From contig OZ024794.1 of the NCBI GenBank assembly GCA_964017045.1, forward strand, positions 32,829,682 through 32,893,681: a stretch of DNA of 64,000 nt, in the 5' to 3' direction. The translations under genes were made by a program, and so were the position numbers. Shown here one piece after another: positions 22,271 to 36,200 of this stretch. Position 1 is the first letter of the stretch. Each line of letters opens with the position of its first letter. This DNA comes from Omphiscola glabra (Eukaryota; Mollusca; Gastropoda; Lymnaeidae). Below the pieces are notes generated by a model. It searched no databases. It saw only the letters and a program-made list of their open reading frames with translations, and was not told where the DNA came from.

Positions 22271-24204
22271 TACTTTGCATATACAATTTAATGAGGATTT
22301 TTGTTGTCCGGATTTTTCATAAATTAATAATCTAAAATAATTTGTTTAGAAAGAACGTGGAGTATTAAATACTCCGGTCCAATACTCCATATTTATATTT
22401 AAAAACATTTTAAACAAAGGTAAAAGTATATGTCGGAACTTAATCACTTGATTTGGATCTCGGTAAGTATTCCATGTTTAGTTTCCTCGAAGAGGGCTGC
22501 TGTCATTACCGAGCATTTTAACTGATTTTTTAAGGCTTATTGGTGATCATTAGAAAAATTACACTTTTTTTTTTTTTAAACTTAAGAATTCTCGACATCG
22601 CATCACAGAGCACCTGATGATAAATGCTTGTTGCGGACTAAAATCTAAAGGCGTTAAAAACAATAAGTTTGCAATAGAATCTAATTACTTAAACTTAAAT
22701 TGCTAGTGGCAGTGGCTAGTTATTTTGACATTAAAAATCCTTATTTTATAAAATTATTTATTAATTCAACTTATTCGTTATTAAATGTTATTATATTTTG
22801 ATGTTGTCAATGTTGTGTGGGACTCTTTAACTTAAAACTAAGTTCTAACCATTAGTCCATTTTGTAATTACATATTTTTGTTTTGTCTTCAATAACTTGT
22901 TTTTATTTAAATTTTAAATTTAACTTGTTTAGTTGTGTTTTTGTTTTGTTGACAATTTATGTATTATTATTTAGCAAGCATTTTCAAATTGGCCTATCAA
23001 GTACCTTGAATTAAGATCTTCATTTGTTCCTGACTGTGATTCGAATTAATCCAATCTCAGATTAAATAAAAATTTTAAAATTAAAAACTAAAATTATTAA
23101 AAGAACTACTCCCACCTAAATTAAGAAAATGAAAATGCAAAGAAAAAGATCAAGAGTAAGAGAAAGAGTGGGAGCATTTTTATGCAATAAGTTACGCATT
23201 TTGTATACTGTATACCATTACAATTTTGATTTATCAAATCTTTTGCTTTACATTATACATATGTATAATTTATGTAGACATCTAGTATGAAAATCACCTT
23301 CCATTAAATTAAAAAAAAAAAAATTATCATCACTGACACTGGCTTCCTTCTGTTTCTTTGGCGATGGATGATTTTAAAAAGCTAACTAATGCTGTCTGCA
23401 TCTGTTGATTCCTTAAGACCCTTCAAAAATGATTTAATAACATTGTCATTAAAGACCTTTGTGGCTCTGCAAAGAACAGCTTGATTTGGATGCCACTTGT
23501 TCACTAATTATTCTAATTTGCCCCAGTGCTATAAGATCTTTTTTATGTCACGTGTTAGGATTGCTTCCTTTTTGCTGCTGTCTTCGTTCTCTGAAGACAT
23601 TTGGTTGTGCCTGTCATTCATTCCATAGACATCCCAAAAGGAAATAATACATACAGTACACATATTTAATAAAAACCTCTTCCCTAATTGTATTGTTTGG
23701 TTACACAAATACAAAAATAGATAAACAAAAAAGCAAATATGTACATGCAACATGCATTGCACACATCACCTGTTGTGTGTATTCCAGATAAATGCTATGT
23801 AGTAACAACAAACATCACTCGCGTGTAGTGATTCTTGGTTTGTATCTTGAATCTATGTTTGTATGTAGAGGTCAAAATGGGATATGAAAAAAGTTTGTGT
23901 CTTGAAAAGTTTGTATGTAGACTAGAGCATTTTGTAAGTTGAGCTACCGCTGTATTTGTATTGTCAAAATTGTATGGCATGGACATTTATAATTAAGTTA
24001 ATCATATGCCTAGGCTTTAGTCTTTTACTATAGGCTATTTTTAGGGCTACTCTAGTATACACACTATAATACAGTATACTCTATTTATACTTGGACCCTA
24101 TTCTTAAAATGATTATTATTACCATTAAAACTCTTGACAGGATATTTTTACATATATGATTTTTTAATAAATTTGAAAAAATACAGACTAGATTTAACCT
24201 CAAA
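22271..24204. other. Intergenic upstream of NAA35
   Basis: AT-rich sequence with no supported gene. Sequence at about 23860-23960 ends ACTTG-/GTAAGTTGAGCTACCGCTGTA, reminiscent of a Tigger-like terminus, but a left end is not evident. The NAA35 promoter and any non-coding first exon should lie in the last few hundred bases. Confidence 0.45.
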
Positions 24205-27200
24205 ATGGCATCAACGGATGGAGAAAAACTTGAATGTCCTAAATTCAGATGGGTAGATATAACAAAAGAATTCTTCTCAGCCTGCTCTTATCTTCAGCTT
24301 GGAGAATTGGTACATGACTGTTCGTAAGTATTAGGCTTTTGCCACATTAATTTTTTAAAATTCTAAAGCTCTTTTAGCTAATGTGGATGCATGTAAAATC
24401 TATTTGCTCTATCCCTGCAAGCTTTTTAAAATATCTGTTGTACATTTAATTTAATATTAAAAGTTACCAACCCAGTGTGTTTGAAAGGGGCAAAAAATTG
24501 GGCTGTCTGCCCTGCTACACATTTTTTGTTATATTTAGGGTGGCATTTTCAGCCAATTGAAAAGTTTTTTTCGTTGAGGGGGGACAGCATAATTCTTGGA
24601 CCACTCCTGGCAGAACTAACCCTAGCTTAGCCACTGCACCCTGCATTTTTGTTTCACTAGGTTTGGTTTGTTTGAAGCAATGTCTGCCATAGAAATGATG
24701 GATCCAAAAATGGATGCTGGAATGCTCTGCAATCAGATCAAAAGAAAAGTGCGGACTCTTGAGCAGTCAATAGAGGTATAAATATCTATACATTTGCATA
24801 GATAAGCTTATTCTTTTTATTTTGGTATCCATAGCATTAACATTTTTTTAAAAAAATATTCTTGTTATAATTTACATCATGTTAAGTTTAACTTATATGA
24901 AACCTAGAAAAAGAATCACCTCTCAGTAAAGAAGAAAGGAGACATTCACTCCCTATCACAGATCACCTCTATCCTATGTTAATGTTATATTTGCTATTGT
25001 GACAACAAATCCAGCTTGCAATGTTTTAATGTAATTTAATCTCTGTTATCTCCCAATAAGGATGGGTGTGTACAAGTAAAAAACCTTGAATATCCTGAAC
25101 TCATTGGTATAATGGATGCTTCTCTGGCTTGCTTGGTTTGTATTCTAATTTTTTTTTGTTATTGCAATTTGAAAACAAATGTTAAAATTTAATTGATAAA
25201 AATTGGTTAAAGTGTTGAGTATTTTATTTTAATGAGATACTTAAATTTATGCAAAAATTAAATTATAAACATGTAAAACAAAAGAATAATAATATTGAGT
25301 TTAAAAGATGGACAGTGCTAATTTTAAAAGATTAAGTGACTTGGGTATGGAATGGTGCTCGTAGGAATATCACTGAAAAATACCTTAATGTAAACATTTT
25401 AACTTAATTAAAATATTTATTTTAGGTCACATGGATCGAAGGGCATTCTTTAGCCCAGACAGTTTTTACCAATTTGTATCTTCACAATCCATATATCATT
25501 GAAGACAGGTGTCTTAAAGCATTTTGCATTATCATGCTTAAAACTGTAGATCACATAAGAGAGAGAATCAACCGAGCAGGAACAGTTGAGGAGGTCAGAA
25601 CAATGCATTTACATTTATATTATCAACAATATGATTCTGAGAAATCAAATAGTAACAGATTTTAGAACAATAGAAACGAGAGTCAGCTTGTGTTAAATGT
25701 GTTGATTTACTGTGGGGTCAGCTGTTTCCGTTTGTACTTAAACCGTGTTTCCAAATGTGTAGGAGGATTTCCAACCCATGTCATATGGATTCAAAATGGC
25801 TGGTGATGTCTCTGAGGCCAGGGCATTAGGAATGATCAAAGAAGTGGAAGAAGAACTTGGCAAACTAAGCAAAGTAGGTGTTGATATTGCAGTTGCTGAT
25901 AAATGTCTCTGACTCCCTTTCTTAGTGAATTGCCTCTTTTGTTTGAATGTATATGTAAAAACTTAGCGCCAGTTCACTTAAATAAATTTTGCATCAAATT
26001 GTTCTATGAACGCACTATTTTGTGCATGGTTTCTTTTTTTTGGGAGTTTGATCAAACATTAATTTGAAAGTTGTGACAAGGCTTCATACACGAATTGCAT
26101 CAAATGCTTGAAGGAAAATTTGATAGTTTGAACCGACCCTAAGTGGCATTATGTTGGGAGAGGTTTAAAATTGAGACCAGAAAATGTTTTTTTGTTTAAT
26201 TTAGGAAAGTGCAGGGTTTGATTGGCCCCCACTTTTATGTAAACCAGCGGTTCTCAACCTGTGGGTCGCGACCCCTTTGGGGGTCGAACTCCCCTTTCAC
26301 AGGGGTCGCCTAGGACCATCGGAAAACACATATAAACAGTTATGAAGTAGCAACGAAAATAATTTTGTGGTTGGGGGTGGCCATGACATGAGGAAATATA
26401 TTAAAGGGTCACGGCATTAGAAAGGTTGAGAACCACTGATGTAAACTCTTGGAGTTAATTTGGTTTTAATTAATTTTAGAAAATAATATTACATTTTATC
26501 CAGAGCACACGAAGTAAAGCCGGAGAAGAAAGATCAGAATCTCAAGAGAGACAGGTATACCATAATAATAATTATATTCCATTGTCAGACCATGTATTAC
26601 TAGAAGAATGTAGTTATTTCATGTCATTGAAGTAAAATTGCAAAATCATTTTAATTCTGACATAATTTTATAGAATTGTGTGTCTTCTACATGTTACAAA
26701 AATATGATACACAATACTGGAGTATCAGGTACATCAGCAAGACACATTGCCAGTAACTGTTTTTGGAAGACACTCCCATGTATTGGTAACAAATAGATGT
26801 GCATTTCTTACAGCAATTTAAGACAATTTTATTGTTGATCTTTATTTACAATGACAACCGTGAAGGTTGTGGCACTGGGTCTGCCAGAGGGGCAGTTGTC
26901 ACACCTTATACAATTTTCAGGGGACAGCAAGTACGAAAAATTTGATTAAATGATGATACATTTTTTGTGTGTAAAATACAGAATACAAGTGTCTGAGTGG
27001 TAAGGTTTTCATTACTGGACTGATGGGGTGGGCTCATTCATTTTAGGCTTAAATATCCACGGATAAATGCTTACAATTTTTTGCCTTGCCCCAGTTGGTA
27101 GCAAGCAGTGCCTCCCCACTGGTAGTTGTAATTCATTTTCTGAAAGTTAATTACTGTTTATTTTACAGCATCAACTTGTCACAGCAGTTCATGTGAGACT

Positions 27201-30200
27201 CAGATTCTACAAGCTGTTCTATTCAGCTTTATTGTCATTTGCAAAAGAAAAGGTAAAATTGTGGATTAAAACAATAATAATACATCTACATAGCTCTTGG
27301 TCTAAGTCAAAAATGTATTTATTTTTTTACAGAAATAAATTAATGGATTAAAAAATTATTTTCTTATTTAAAGACGTTTGTTTAAAAATATTTCCTACAA
27401 TTGATTTGTAAATAAGATAAGATTTATGAGATGGCTTGTGGAAGCTAACATTACTCTATTTCATGTACTACTTAAAGGACAATATTTGAGGGACGGCTTT
27501 CTAGCCATGTGAATTAAATAGATATTGGAACAAGATATGTTTAGACTTGAAAAGAAAAGACAGGATAATTAAACTGACATTTTGCAGAAGCCTTCTTCAG
27601 CAGACATACAGAGCTAGAAACAACAAATACTTTAAATTAAAAATAGACTTAAAAACATATGTTTTAAAAAATCTCAATCATTTTAAGGTAGCTCAATATT
27701 TAGAACAAGAAGCACTCAATGTTATTGTTAGAAGCTAAGTTGTTTGAAACGAAAACTTGGGCCCCATATTATTCTCTGGTACTATCAAGGTAAAGGATTT
27801 TAGTATAGTTAATGTAAATTTTAAATAACAATAGAAGGCTTCTAGCCGAAACGTCAATTAAACTTTCCTGTCTTTTCTTTGCAAGCCTAAAAGATAATTG
27901 TTCCACTATTTATCCACTATTTAACATTGAAATAAATGAGTTTGTTTTTGTCTCTATGATTTTTGTGATTCATTTGATCTAAATAACTGTCTAGTGTGAA
28001 GGGCTACCAGTGGCCAAAAAACATCTGATTCAAATTGCAGAACTCCTACCATCGTTGATCGATACAATAGCCCTTGGTATACAGGAAGAATCTCCCCCAG
28101 CCTCTAAAAATGGTAGGTTGGTGCAGACTAATGCTTTTAATTACATTCATTATTATACATGCTAATCATTTGCATATATTAAGACATGTACTTGTTAAAT
28201 GTTAGTTTTAAAATAATAAGGTAATTTTACAATGTCCTTTCTTTCATGTTACAATTAAAAATTTTAACACATCGAGGAAACCAATGTTAATAAATGAAAA
28301 TGTTGACTGGAAGATTTATGTCAAATGTGGCCAAAACACGGCTTGTAGGCTTGCACAATGTACACAAAATTGTAAAAATGTAATGTACTTATATGTTAAA
28401 ACATATCTTTGGTAGTTCCTCATGATGTTTTAATCTTTGACAACTCTCATATTACACCTATTTGGCCAACCTTCTAAAAGTCATTGACAACTCTCATATT
28501 ACACCTATTTGGCCAACCTTCTAAAAGTCATTGACAACTCTCATATTACACCTATTTGGCCAACCTTCTAAAAGTCATTGACAACTCTCATATTACACCT
28601 ATTTGGCCAACCTTCTAAAAGTCTTTGACAACTCTCATATTACACCTATTTGGCCAACCTTCTAAAAGTCTTTGACAACTCTCATATTACACCTATTTGG
28701 CCAACCTTCTAAAAGTCTTTGACAACTCTCATATTACACCTATTTGGCCAACCTTCTAAAAGTCATTGACAACTCTCATATTACACCTATTTGGCCAACC
28801 TTCTAAAAGTCATTGACAGCTCTCATATTACACCTATTTGGCCAACCTTCTAAAGGTCATTGACAGCTCTCATATTACACCTATTTGGCCAACCTTCTAA
28901 AAGTCTTTGACAACTCTCATATTACACCTATTTGGCCAACCTTCTAAAAGTCATTGACAACTCTCATATTACACCTATTTGGCCAACCTTCTAAAAGTCA
29001 TTGACAACTCTCATATTACACCTATTTGGCCAACCTTCTAAAAGTCATTGACAACTCTCATATTACACCTATTTGGCCAACCTTCTAAAAGTCATTGACA
29101 ACTCTCATATTACACCTATTTGGCCAACCTTCTAAAAGTCATTGACAACTCTCATATTACGCCTATTTGGCCAACCTTCTAAAAGTCATTGACAACTCTC
29201 ATATTACACCTATTTGGCCAACCTTCTAAAAGTCTTTGACAACTCTCATATTACACCTATTTGGCCAACCTTCTAAAAGTCATTGACAACTCTCATATTA
29301 CATCTATTTGGCCAACCTTCTAAAAGTCTTTGACAACTCTCATATTACACCTATTTGGCCAACCTTCTAAAAGTCATTGACAACTCTCATATTACACCTA
29401 TTTGGCCAACCTTCTAAAAGTCATTGACAACTCTCATATTACACCTATTTGGCCAACCTTCTAAAAGTCTTTGACAACTCTCATATTACACCTATTTGGC
29501 CAACCTTCTAAAAGTCATTGACAACTCTCATATTACACCTATTTGGCCAACCTTCTAAAAGTCATTGACAACTCTCATATTACACCTATTTGGCCAACCT
29601 TCTAAAAGTCATTGACAACTCTCATATTACACCTATTTGGCCAACCTTCTAAAAGTCTTTGACAACTCTCATATTACACCTATTTGGCCAACCTTCTAAA
29701 AGTCTTTGACAACTCTCATATTACACCTATTTGGCCAACCTTCTAAAAGTCATTGACAACTCTCATATTACACCTATTTGGCCAACCTTCTAAAAGTCAT
29801 TGACAACTCTCATATTACACCTATTTGGCCAACCTTCTAAAAGTCATTGACAGCTCTCATATTACACCTATTTGGCCAACCTTCTAAAGGTCATTGACAG
29901 CTCTCATATTACACCTATTTGGCCAACCTTCTAAAAGTCATTGACAACTCTCATATTACACTTATTTGGCCAACCTTCTAAAAGTCATTGACAACTCTCA
30001 TTTTACACCTATTTGGCCAACCTTCTAAAAGTCATTGACAACTCTCATATTACACCTATTTGGCCAACCTTCTAAAAGTCATTGACAACTCTCATATTAC
30101 ACCTATTTGGCCAACCTTCTAAAAGTCATTGACAACTCTCATATTACACCTATTTGGCCAACCTTCTAAAAGTCATTGACAACTCTCATATTACACCTAT

Positions 30201-33200
30201 TTGGCCAACCTTCTAAAAGTCATTGACAACTCTCATATTACACCTATTTGGCCAACCTTCTAAAAGTCATTGACAACTCTCATATTACACCTATTTGGCC
30301 AACCTTCTAAAAGTCTTTGACAACTCTCATATTACACCTATTTGGCCAACCTTCTAAAAGTCATTGACAACTCTCATATTACACCTATTTGGCCAACCTT
30401 CTAAAAGTCATTGACAACTCTCATATTACACCTATTTGGCCAACCTTCTAAAAGTCATTGACAACTCTCATATTACACCTATTTGGCCAACCTTCAAAAA
30501 GTCATTGACAACTCTCATATTACACCTATTTGGCCAACCTTCTAAAAGTCATTGACAACTATCATATTACGCCTATTTGGCCAACCTTCTAAAAGTCATT
30601 GACAGCTCTCATATTACACCTATTTGGCCAACCTTCTAAAAGTCAATGACAACTCTCATATTACATCTATTTGGCCAATCTTCTAAAAGTCATTGTGAAA
30701 AAAAGTAAGTTTGGTTATTCTTCACCAGAATGACAATATTCCAATGTTCTAACTTCTCCATAATACAAGTCACATTGGTTAACATTTTCTTCCAATAGAT
30801 TATCCAACCATTCGAGGGTTTGAGCCACTCATTAATCAGAGACTACTGCCTCCTACATTTCCACGTTACACCATCATCAAGCCAAGAGTTGATTCATTCA
30901 TCTACATAACAAATTTAGTGCAGAAACTACTCTTTATTACAACAGTTCCTGATTTGGGATACTTCCATAATATTTTGGTCATTAGATTTTCTCATTCTCT
31001 AAGTTTTATTTCAATTGTTAAAGAATTATTTAAAAAATCCCAAAAAAATAGAGTGAAAGTTGTTTTATGTCGAGGCTATTTAAATGTAAAAGTGTTCACA
31101 TTTCTTTTTAAAGTCTGAACCTGATTTTAGTTTTTAAAATTAAGATTTCCCTTCTAATTTTAATCACTGTAACGTATTGGAAATGCAATTTTGAAATCCC
31201 TTTATGTAAATGTTTAATCCTGAATCCAGTTTTCACAAAAGAAATTGTTAAAATATTCTTGTCATCAGGAGGCTTTTACAGACTTCAGTAAGACTTCACC
31301 TTGTGTGCTTTCAAGATCCCTGCTACAAGTACGATACTTCGGATGTTCACTTTATCTAACTGCATTTAGATTAAGCTACCACTCTAGTTTCCTGAAGTAT
31401 TCACAGTTCTGCTTATTTCTGATAGCGTAATTATATTATTTTTATTATTATTATTGATTTTTATATAGCACGGTACCCCAGCCTAGGGCTGGGCTCACCA
31501 TGCTGTACATGCAATTTAACAAAATAATCATGAACTTAAAAATTAACATACATTAATTAAATAAAACAAAACAAATTTTTATTCACTCCACCCATTCCAT
31601 AACTATTTACATGTCAAGCCATGGATGGCTTTTTATATTATTTTATGTTTGAAAACACATTTATTTTCTCAATTAAGTATCTATTGACATTTTAGAACAA
31701 CAAACAAGAGACTCATTTTTTCACTTTTACAACAACAAAGTTTAAGGCAATTTAGTGAGACCTAAAAAGAGATATTGTAGAAACAATAGAAAAATATTCA
31801 GTGCTCAACCTACAGTAGAACAATTCTGCTGATGGTATGGTATGCTTTTGTTGCCAACTAGAAGGTTCATCCCGTTTTGCTCATAGAAAATTGTATTTCT
31901 ACAGCTGTTGTTGCTGCCTCCGAACAGGCGTGTTTTTGGCACCCAGAGTGTTGTTGATGCCCTGAAAGAAACAATACGTGGATTCATTGCCCCCCCAGGA
32001 CTTTCACCCAAGTATAAATCAGTTTTCATTTTTAGGGTTAATGGTATCAAGTGGTTTCAAACGGTATCAAATGGTTTCAAACCAAGTGTAAACTAAACCA
32101 TTTAAAACCAGAGGTATGAAAAAGAAATTGCATTTTTCTACTGGTTAAAATATTTTATGAAATAACAATCCACTTCAAAGGCATAAATCTAATCTTTAAA
32201 ATAATTACAAACATTATTGTATAAATAACTTTTAAATTAAAAAAAAAAGCATAGTAACTCGAATTAACCAATGGTGTAGTTTTACAGATATTTGTCAAGA
32301 GTATAAATAATTATTTTTAATTTTTAAAAATGAACTTCATTAGTTTCTCAAGGCCCAAGCACAATGAAGTTGATTGATCTCTGTCAACTTTTAACTAAAT
32401 CTTTTTCAGACAGGTTTTAATTGACATTTTGTGTTGTTTCAGGTCATCAATTTACAACCATGCTCAAGCTAAAGAATATATCGATGCCCTTCTGACAAGG
32501 GCAGCTCGGCCATTTTGCACATTATTTCAGATTACAGGTCATAATAGAGCTAGACAGAGAGACAAGTGGGCCAACATCTTAGAAGACTTGTCCAACATGC
32601 AGGAAGAGGTTGGTGCTGGTACTATTAGGGAATTTATCCAATGACGTCTTGTTGGATGTGTATAATTGTTGATAGTTATTTTGGAAACCCCCCCCCCCCA
32701 AAGGATTTCATTTGCTCACTTCACCATTTTATCACATCACCACCAATTTCATTGCTGTATCTAAAATTTTAAGAAAGTTATACATTTTTAAAAACTCTGG
32801 AACAGCGTAGAATTTTAGAGCACTCAAAGAAGTATATATTTGAAATTTTTAAAAAATCTTCTAAGATAAAAAAGTTGGAACTTTCATATCTCTTGTGCAC
32901 ACAACCAGTCATATACATAAAAAAAACTCAATTTTCTTCAGGTTTGTCACAAATACATTTATACAAAAATGAGCTGAAGCACAATTTGACAAAATATGAA
33001 AAGGGAGATAAAAAGCCAATTTTCATTCATTAATAAAAGCATTTAATTAATTTTTTATAAGGCTAAAAATAGTATTTTTAGATAATGTTAAAGGAAATTT
33101 GAAGTTAATTATTGTGAAATTAATTAAAATTATAATTAGCTTGAATTATCTCAACTAAACATGTTCAGGAGAAATTAGAAGTTTTGGGAATTAGTAACAT

Positions 33201-36200
33201 ATTTAAATACACTTTTAACCAGATTATAGGACATGACAATGTTTTTAATTGGAAAGAAACAGGCTCTGGTTAAAAAATATAAATAATGCTGAAGAAATAT
33301 CCCAAAAAGGGTACTTTCAAACACAAAATTAAGAATTTCCAGCTAAAAAAAATGTGTATTAAAAATTAGTATAGAAAGCTGCAATTGAGCAATGGTAGTG
33401 AAAATTATATGACAAAGTAGATACGCCTAAGACATAAATTACGTGAAGTATGATGCCTTTGTTTGCATGTCTGAATGAGTTTGGGAACATTTCAAAGGAG
33501 CCAGAATGATCAATACATTGATTGTGGGCCCTCAAAATATAGAATTAGAAGAAGGAGATTTCCTTACTCGGGTTTATGGCCAAATTTCCACAGTTCAGAC
33601 ATTAATAATGTGAAAAAGAAGATTTTATTTGTATTTCTGGTATGATGTTAATAGTAATAGTTATCAACTTTGCATTTATTATCATGTTGTTGCTAGCAAT
33701 GGAATAACAAAATGCACAAATAACAAACATCATATTTTTGCTGACAATATTCTGAGCCTTCGTGTTAATTTGTGCTGATATCTGTAGCTGGATTACAAAC
33801 TCTTAAGATGTTTTTTAGGTTTCACCCATTCAAATATGAAATAGTAAAATTAAAACACTAATCTATACAAGATTTTAACTGCCTCTTATTTTCCATATAA
33901 ATAGGTCTATATTTATAAATATGCCTATATTTATAAATATGCCTATATTTATAAATATGCCTATATTTATAAATATGCCTATATTTATAATACAAAAATA
34001 GTTGTTGGGCTATAAATTTCAGTAAGACTAATTTTGGACTAGCTTTATAATTTACAGAAAGAATAATTAACATTTTATTTCTTTTCTTATGCCTATTTTT
34101 TTACCTTATAACTTTTATTTATAAAATGGATTAGCTGATAATTTCTAGTTAAAAAATTCACTACAATAAAAAATATAGCATTTCCTTCACCCTTTGTAAA
34201 ATAATACTTCGACCCAAAGTAAATGCTTTCCTCGAATCAATAATACACTGACAGTTTAAGGATTTATTGGGCCTTCTAAAAAATAAATATCATTAAAAAT
34301 TTTAATATTCTATTGAACTAATTATGCATTCTTTTTTTTTCTCTCAATTATCGCAAATGAAATACAGAGGACTTTAAAAATAGCTCTAGATTATCATTTG
34401 CATAAACATAAGAAATATAACATTAATTATCAATAAGCCCACACTGAATCCCAAATATATGAAATAAAAAGAAGCTTCTTTTAAACAAATTGAAGATTCA
34501 TAAAAAGCTTAAATAATGATTTAACTGAACTATTTCAGTTATAAATCCATGAAGGGCACTAAATTTAAGATCATAGATAAAATTAGTCTGCATAATTTCT
34601 TTAATCAATCAGTGTTCGCCATGGCCACGTTTGACCTGCAATTGTTTTAGCAGATGTGGGTGACTTAGTTCCAAGCTTTTGCTTGGATACCATAATGGGG
34701 GTGTTCATAAAATTATAAAATTTTTATAGTAAAATGGATTGCCTTTCAGAATATGTAATTTTGCTAGCTGTAAAATAATTGTATCATTTTAAAAATGCAT
34801 TTTTAATTTTAAAATCAAAGTTTTTTACTATTTTATTCTTTTTTTACAGCAGTCAAAATTATATCATGTTGCAAAAATACATTTGAACTTTCCATATCAG
34901 TTGCTTCTGAACTCAACATGTATAATGTTATAAATTCTCCCCGAGTTAGTGCGACCCCATAAAAATTATTTTTTTCTCGCAACGCATATCTCATCGACTC
35001 CTTTAAATTATCAAATTTAAGACTGTGTTGTTTTGCAGTTATTAAACATTCTTGTTTTTTAAATAAATGATTTCCCATAACCAGGCTGACAAGGTTGATG
35101 CCTACCTGCATACATTACTTGTGAAGACTGAGAGAAACAGAAATCATCTGGCCTGCTTTGGTACCTGGGTACTGTACCACACCCTTAATGCCATGGTCAA
35201 CTACACCTTGTCTGGGTTTGAGCTGGAGCTTTATGCCATTTTCGAATACCAGTATGTCTATTGGTAAGCTCTTAAACAATTTTTTAAGATGTTGTTCTTG
35301 TGGATTCTAACTTTTTGGTTTGGTTGTTTAGTCTAATTACCTAAACATGACAGACAGTAACCATGATAGTGACCAAACACAACTAAAGCCTTGTTACCAG
35401 TGTTATTTACAAACCTTGTTTCAATTACTCTGCTTCTTTATGTGTAATTCAATAAAACAAACCATGACACTGCCCCACATGGCTTGCAGTGGTGATCTTT
35501 GCTTTTGCTGACCTTAAACCAAAACTCAGACATAAATGTTCTGCAAGAGGTTGGAAGCAACCATAAGTTCATTCTTCTGAGTTTTAGCGAAAAACAAGTT
35601 CAACTTGATTGCATAATGTTGGTGGTGGGGGGATGATCCTAGATTAATTTAACAATTATGAGTCCTTGATGTCTTCTGAAAATTGTTATAATTTATATCT
35701 TCTATTTCATATGAATTAAATCTATGTATGGATCAGTGGCTTGCTCTACAAACTTGAAAAAAAAAAAAAGAGGAAAAAATATACACAGTATATATGATTC
35801 ATATAAAAATCCCAATATGGCTCTGGTAATTATCTGGTCAGTGTTGAGAACCACTGAGCTGAGGTCACATAATTGATTTTAATGTTGAAATTTTTATTAT
35901 GCTATGGGAAACAGCAGCTTGTTATTAAACTGGAATAAGCTCTGTACATAGGCAGCAATGTGATGTTATAGATTTAGCATAGTTGTGGTTTAGATTTGAT
36001 TGTGAATAGTTGAAATAAATGAATTGAAAAAAGATGTTAAGTGCTTTGTAGCATATATTGTACTGTCTTTTTTTTTTACCTATAAAAGTAGAAGAGGTTT
36101 TTTGCTGATGATGTAATGGACACTTTTAGATTTATAAAATTCAATATTTATGTGTTCGTATATGTTGTTTGATCATTTCTTTTTTTAAACATTCTTCAAA

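Noticed and set aside
28430..30700. Could the 47-bp array be a CRISPR-like array?
   Set aside because: The unit is contiguous and near-identical throughout with no variable spacers, and it lies in an animal intron.
34833..35111. 92-codon frame on the minus strand overlapping NAA35 exon 13
   Set aside because: Shadow of the NAA35 intron and exon; no domain.
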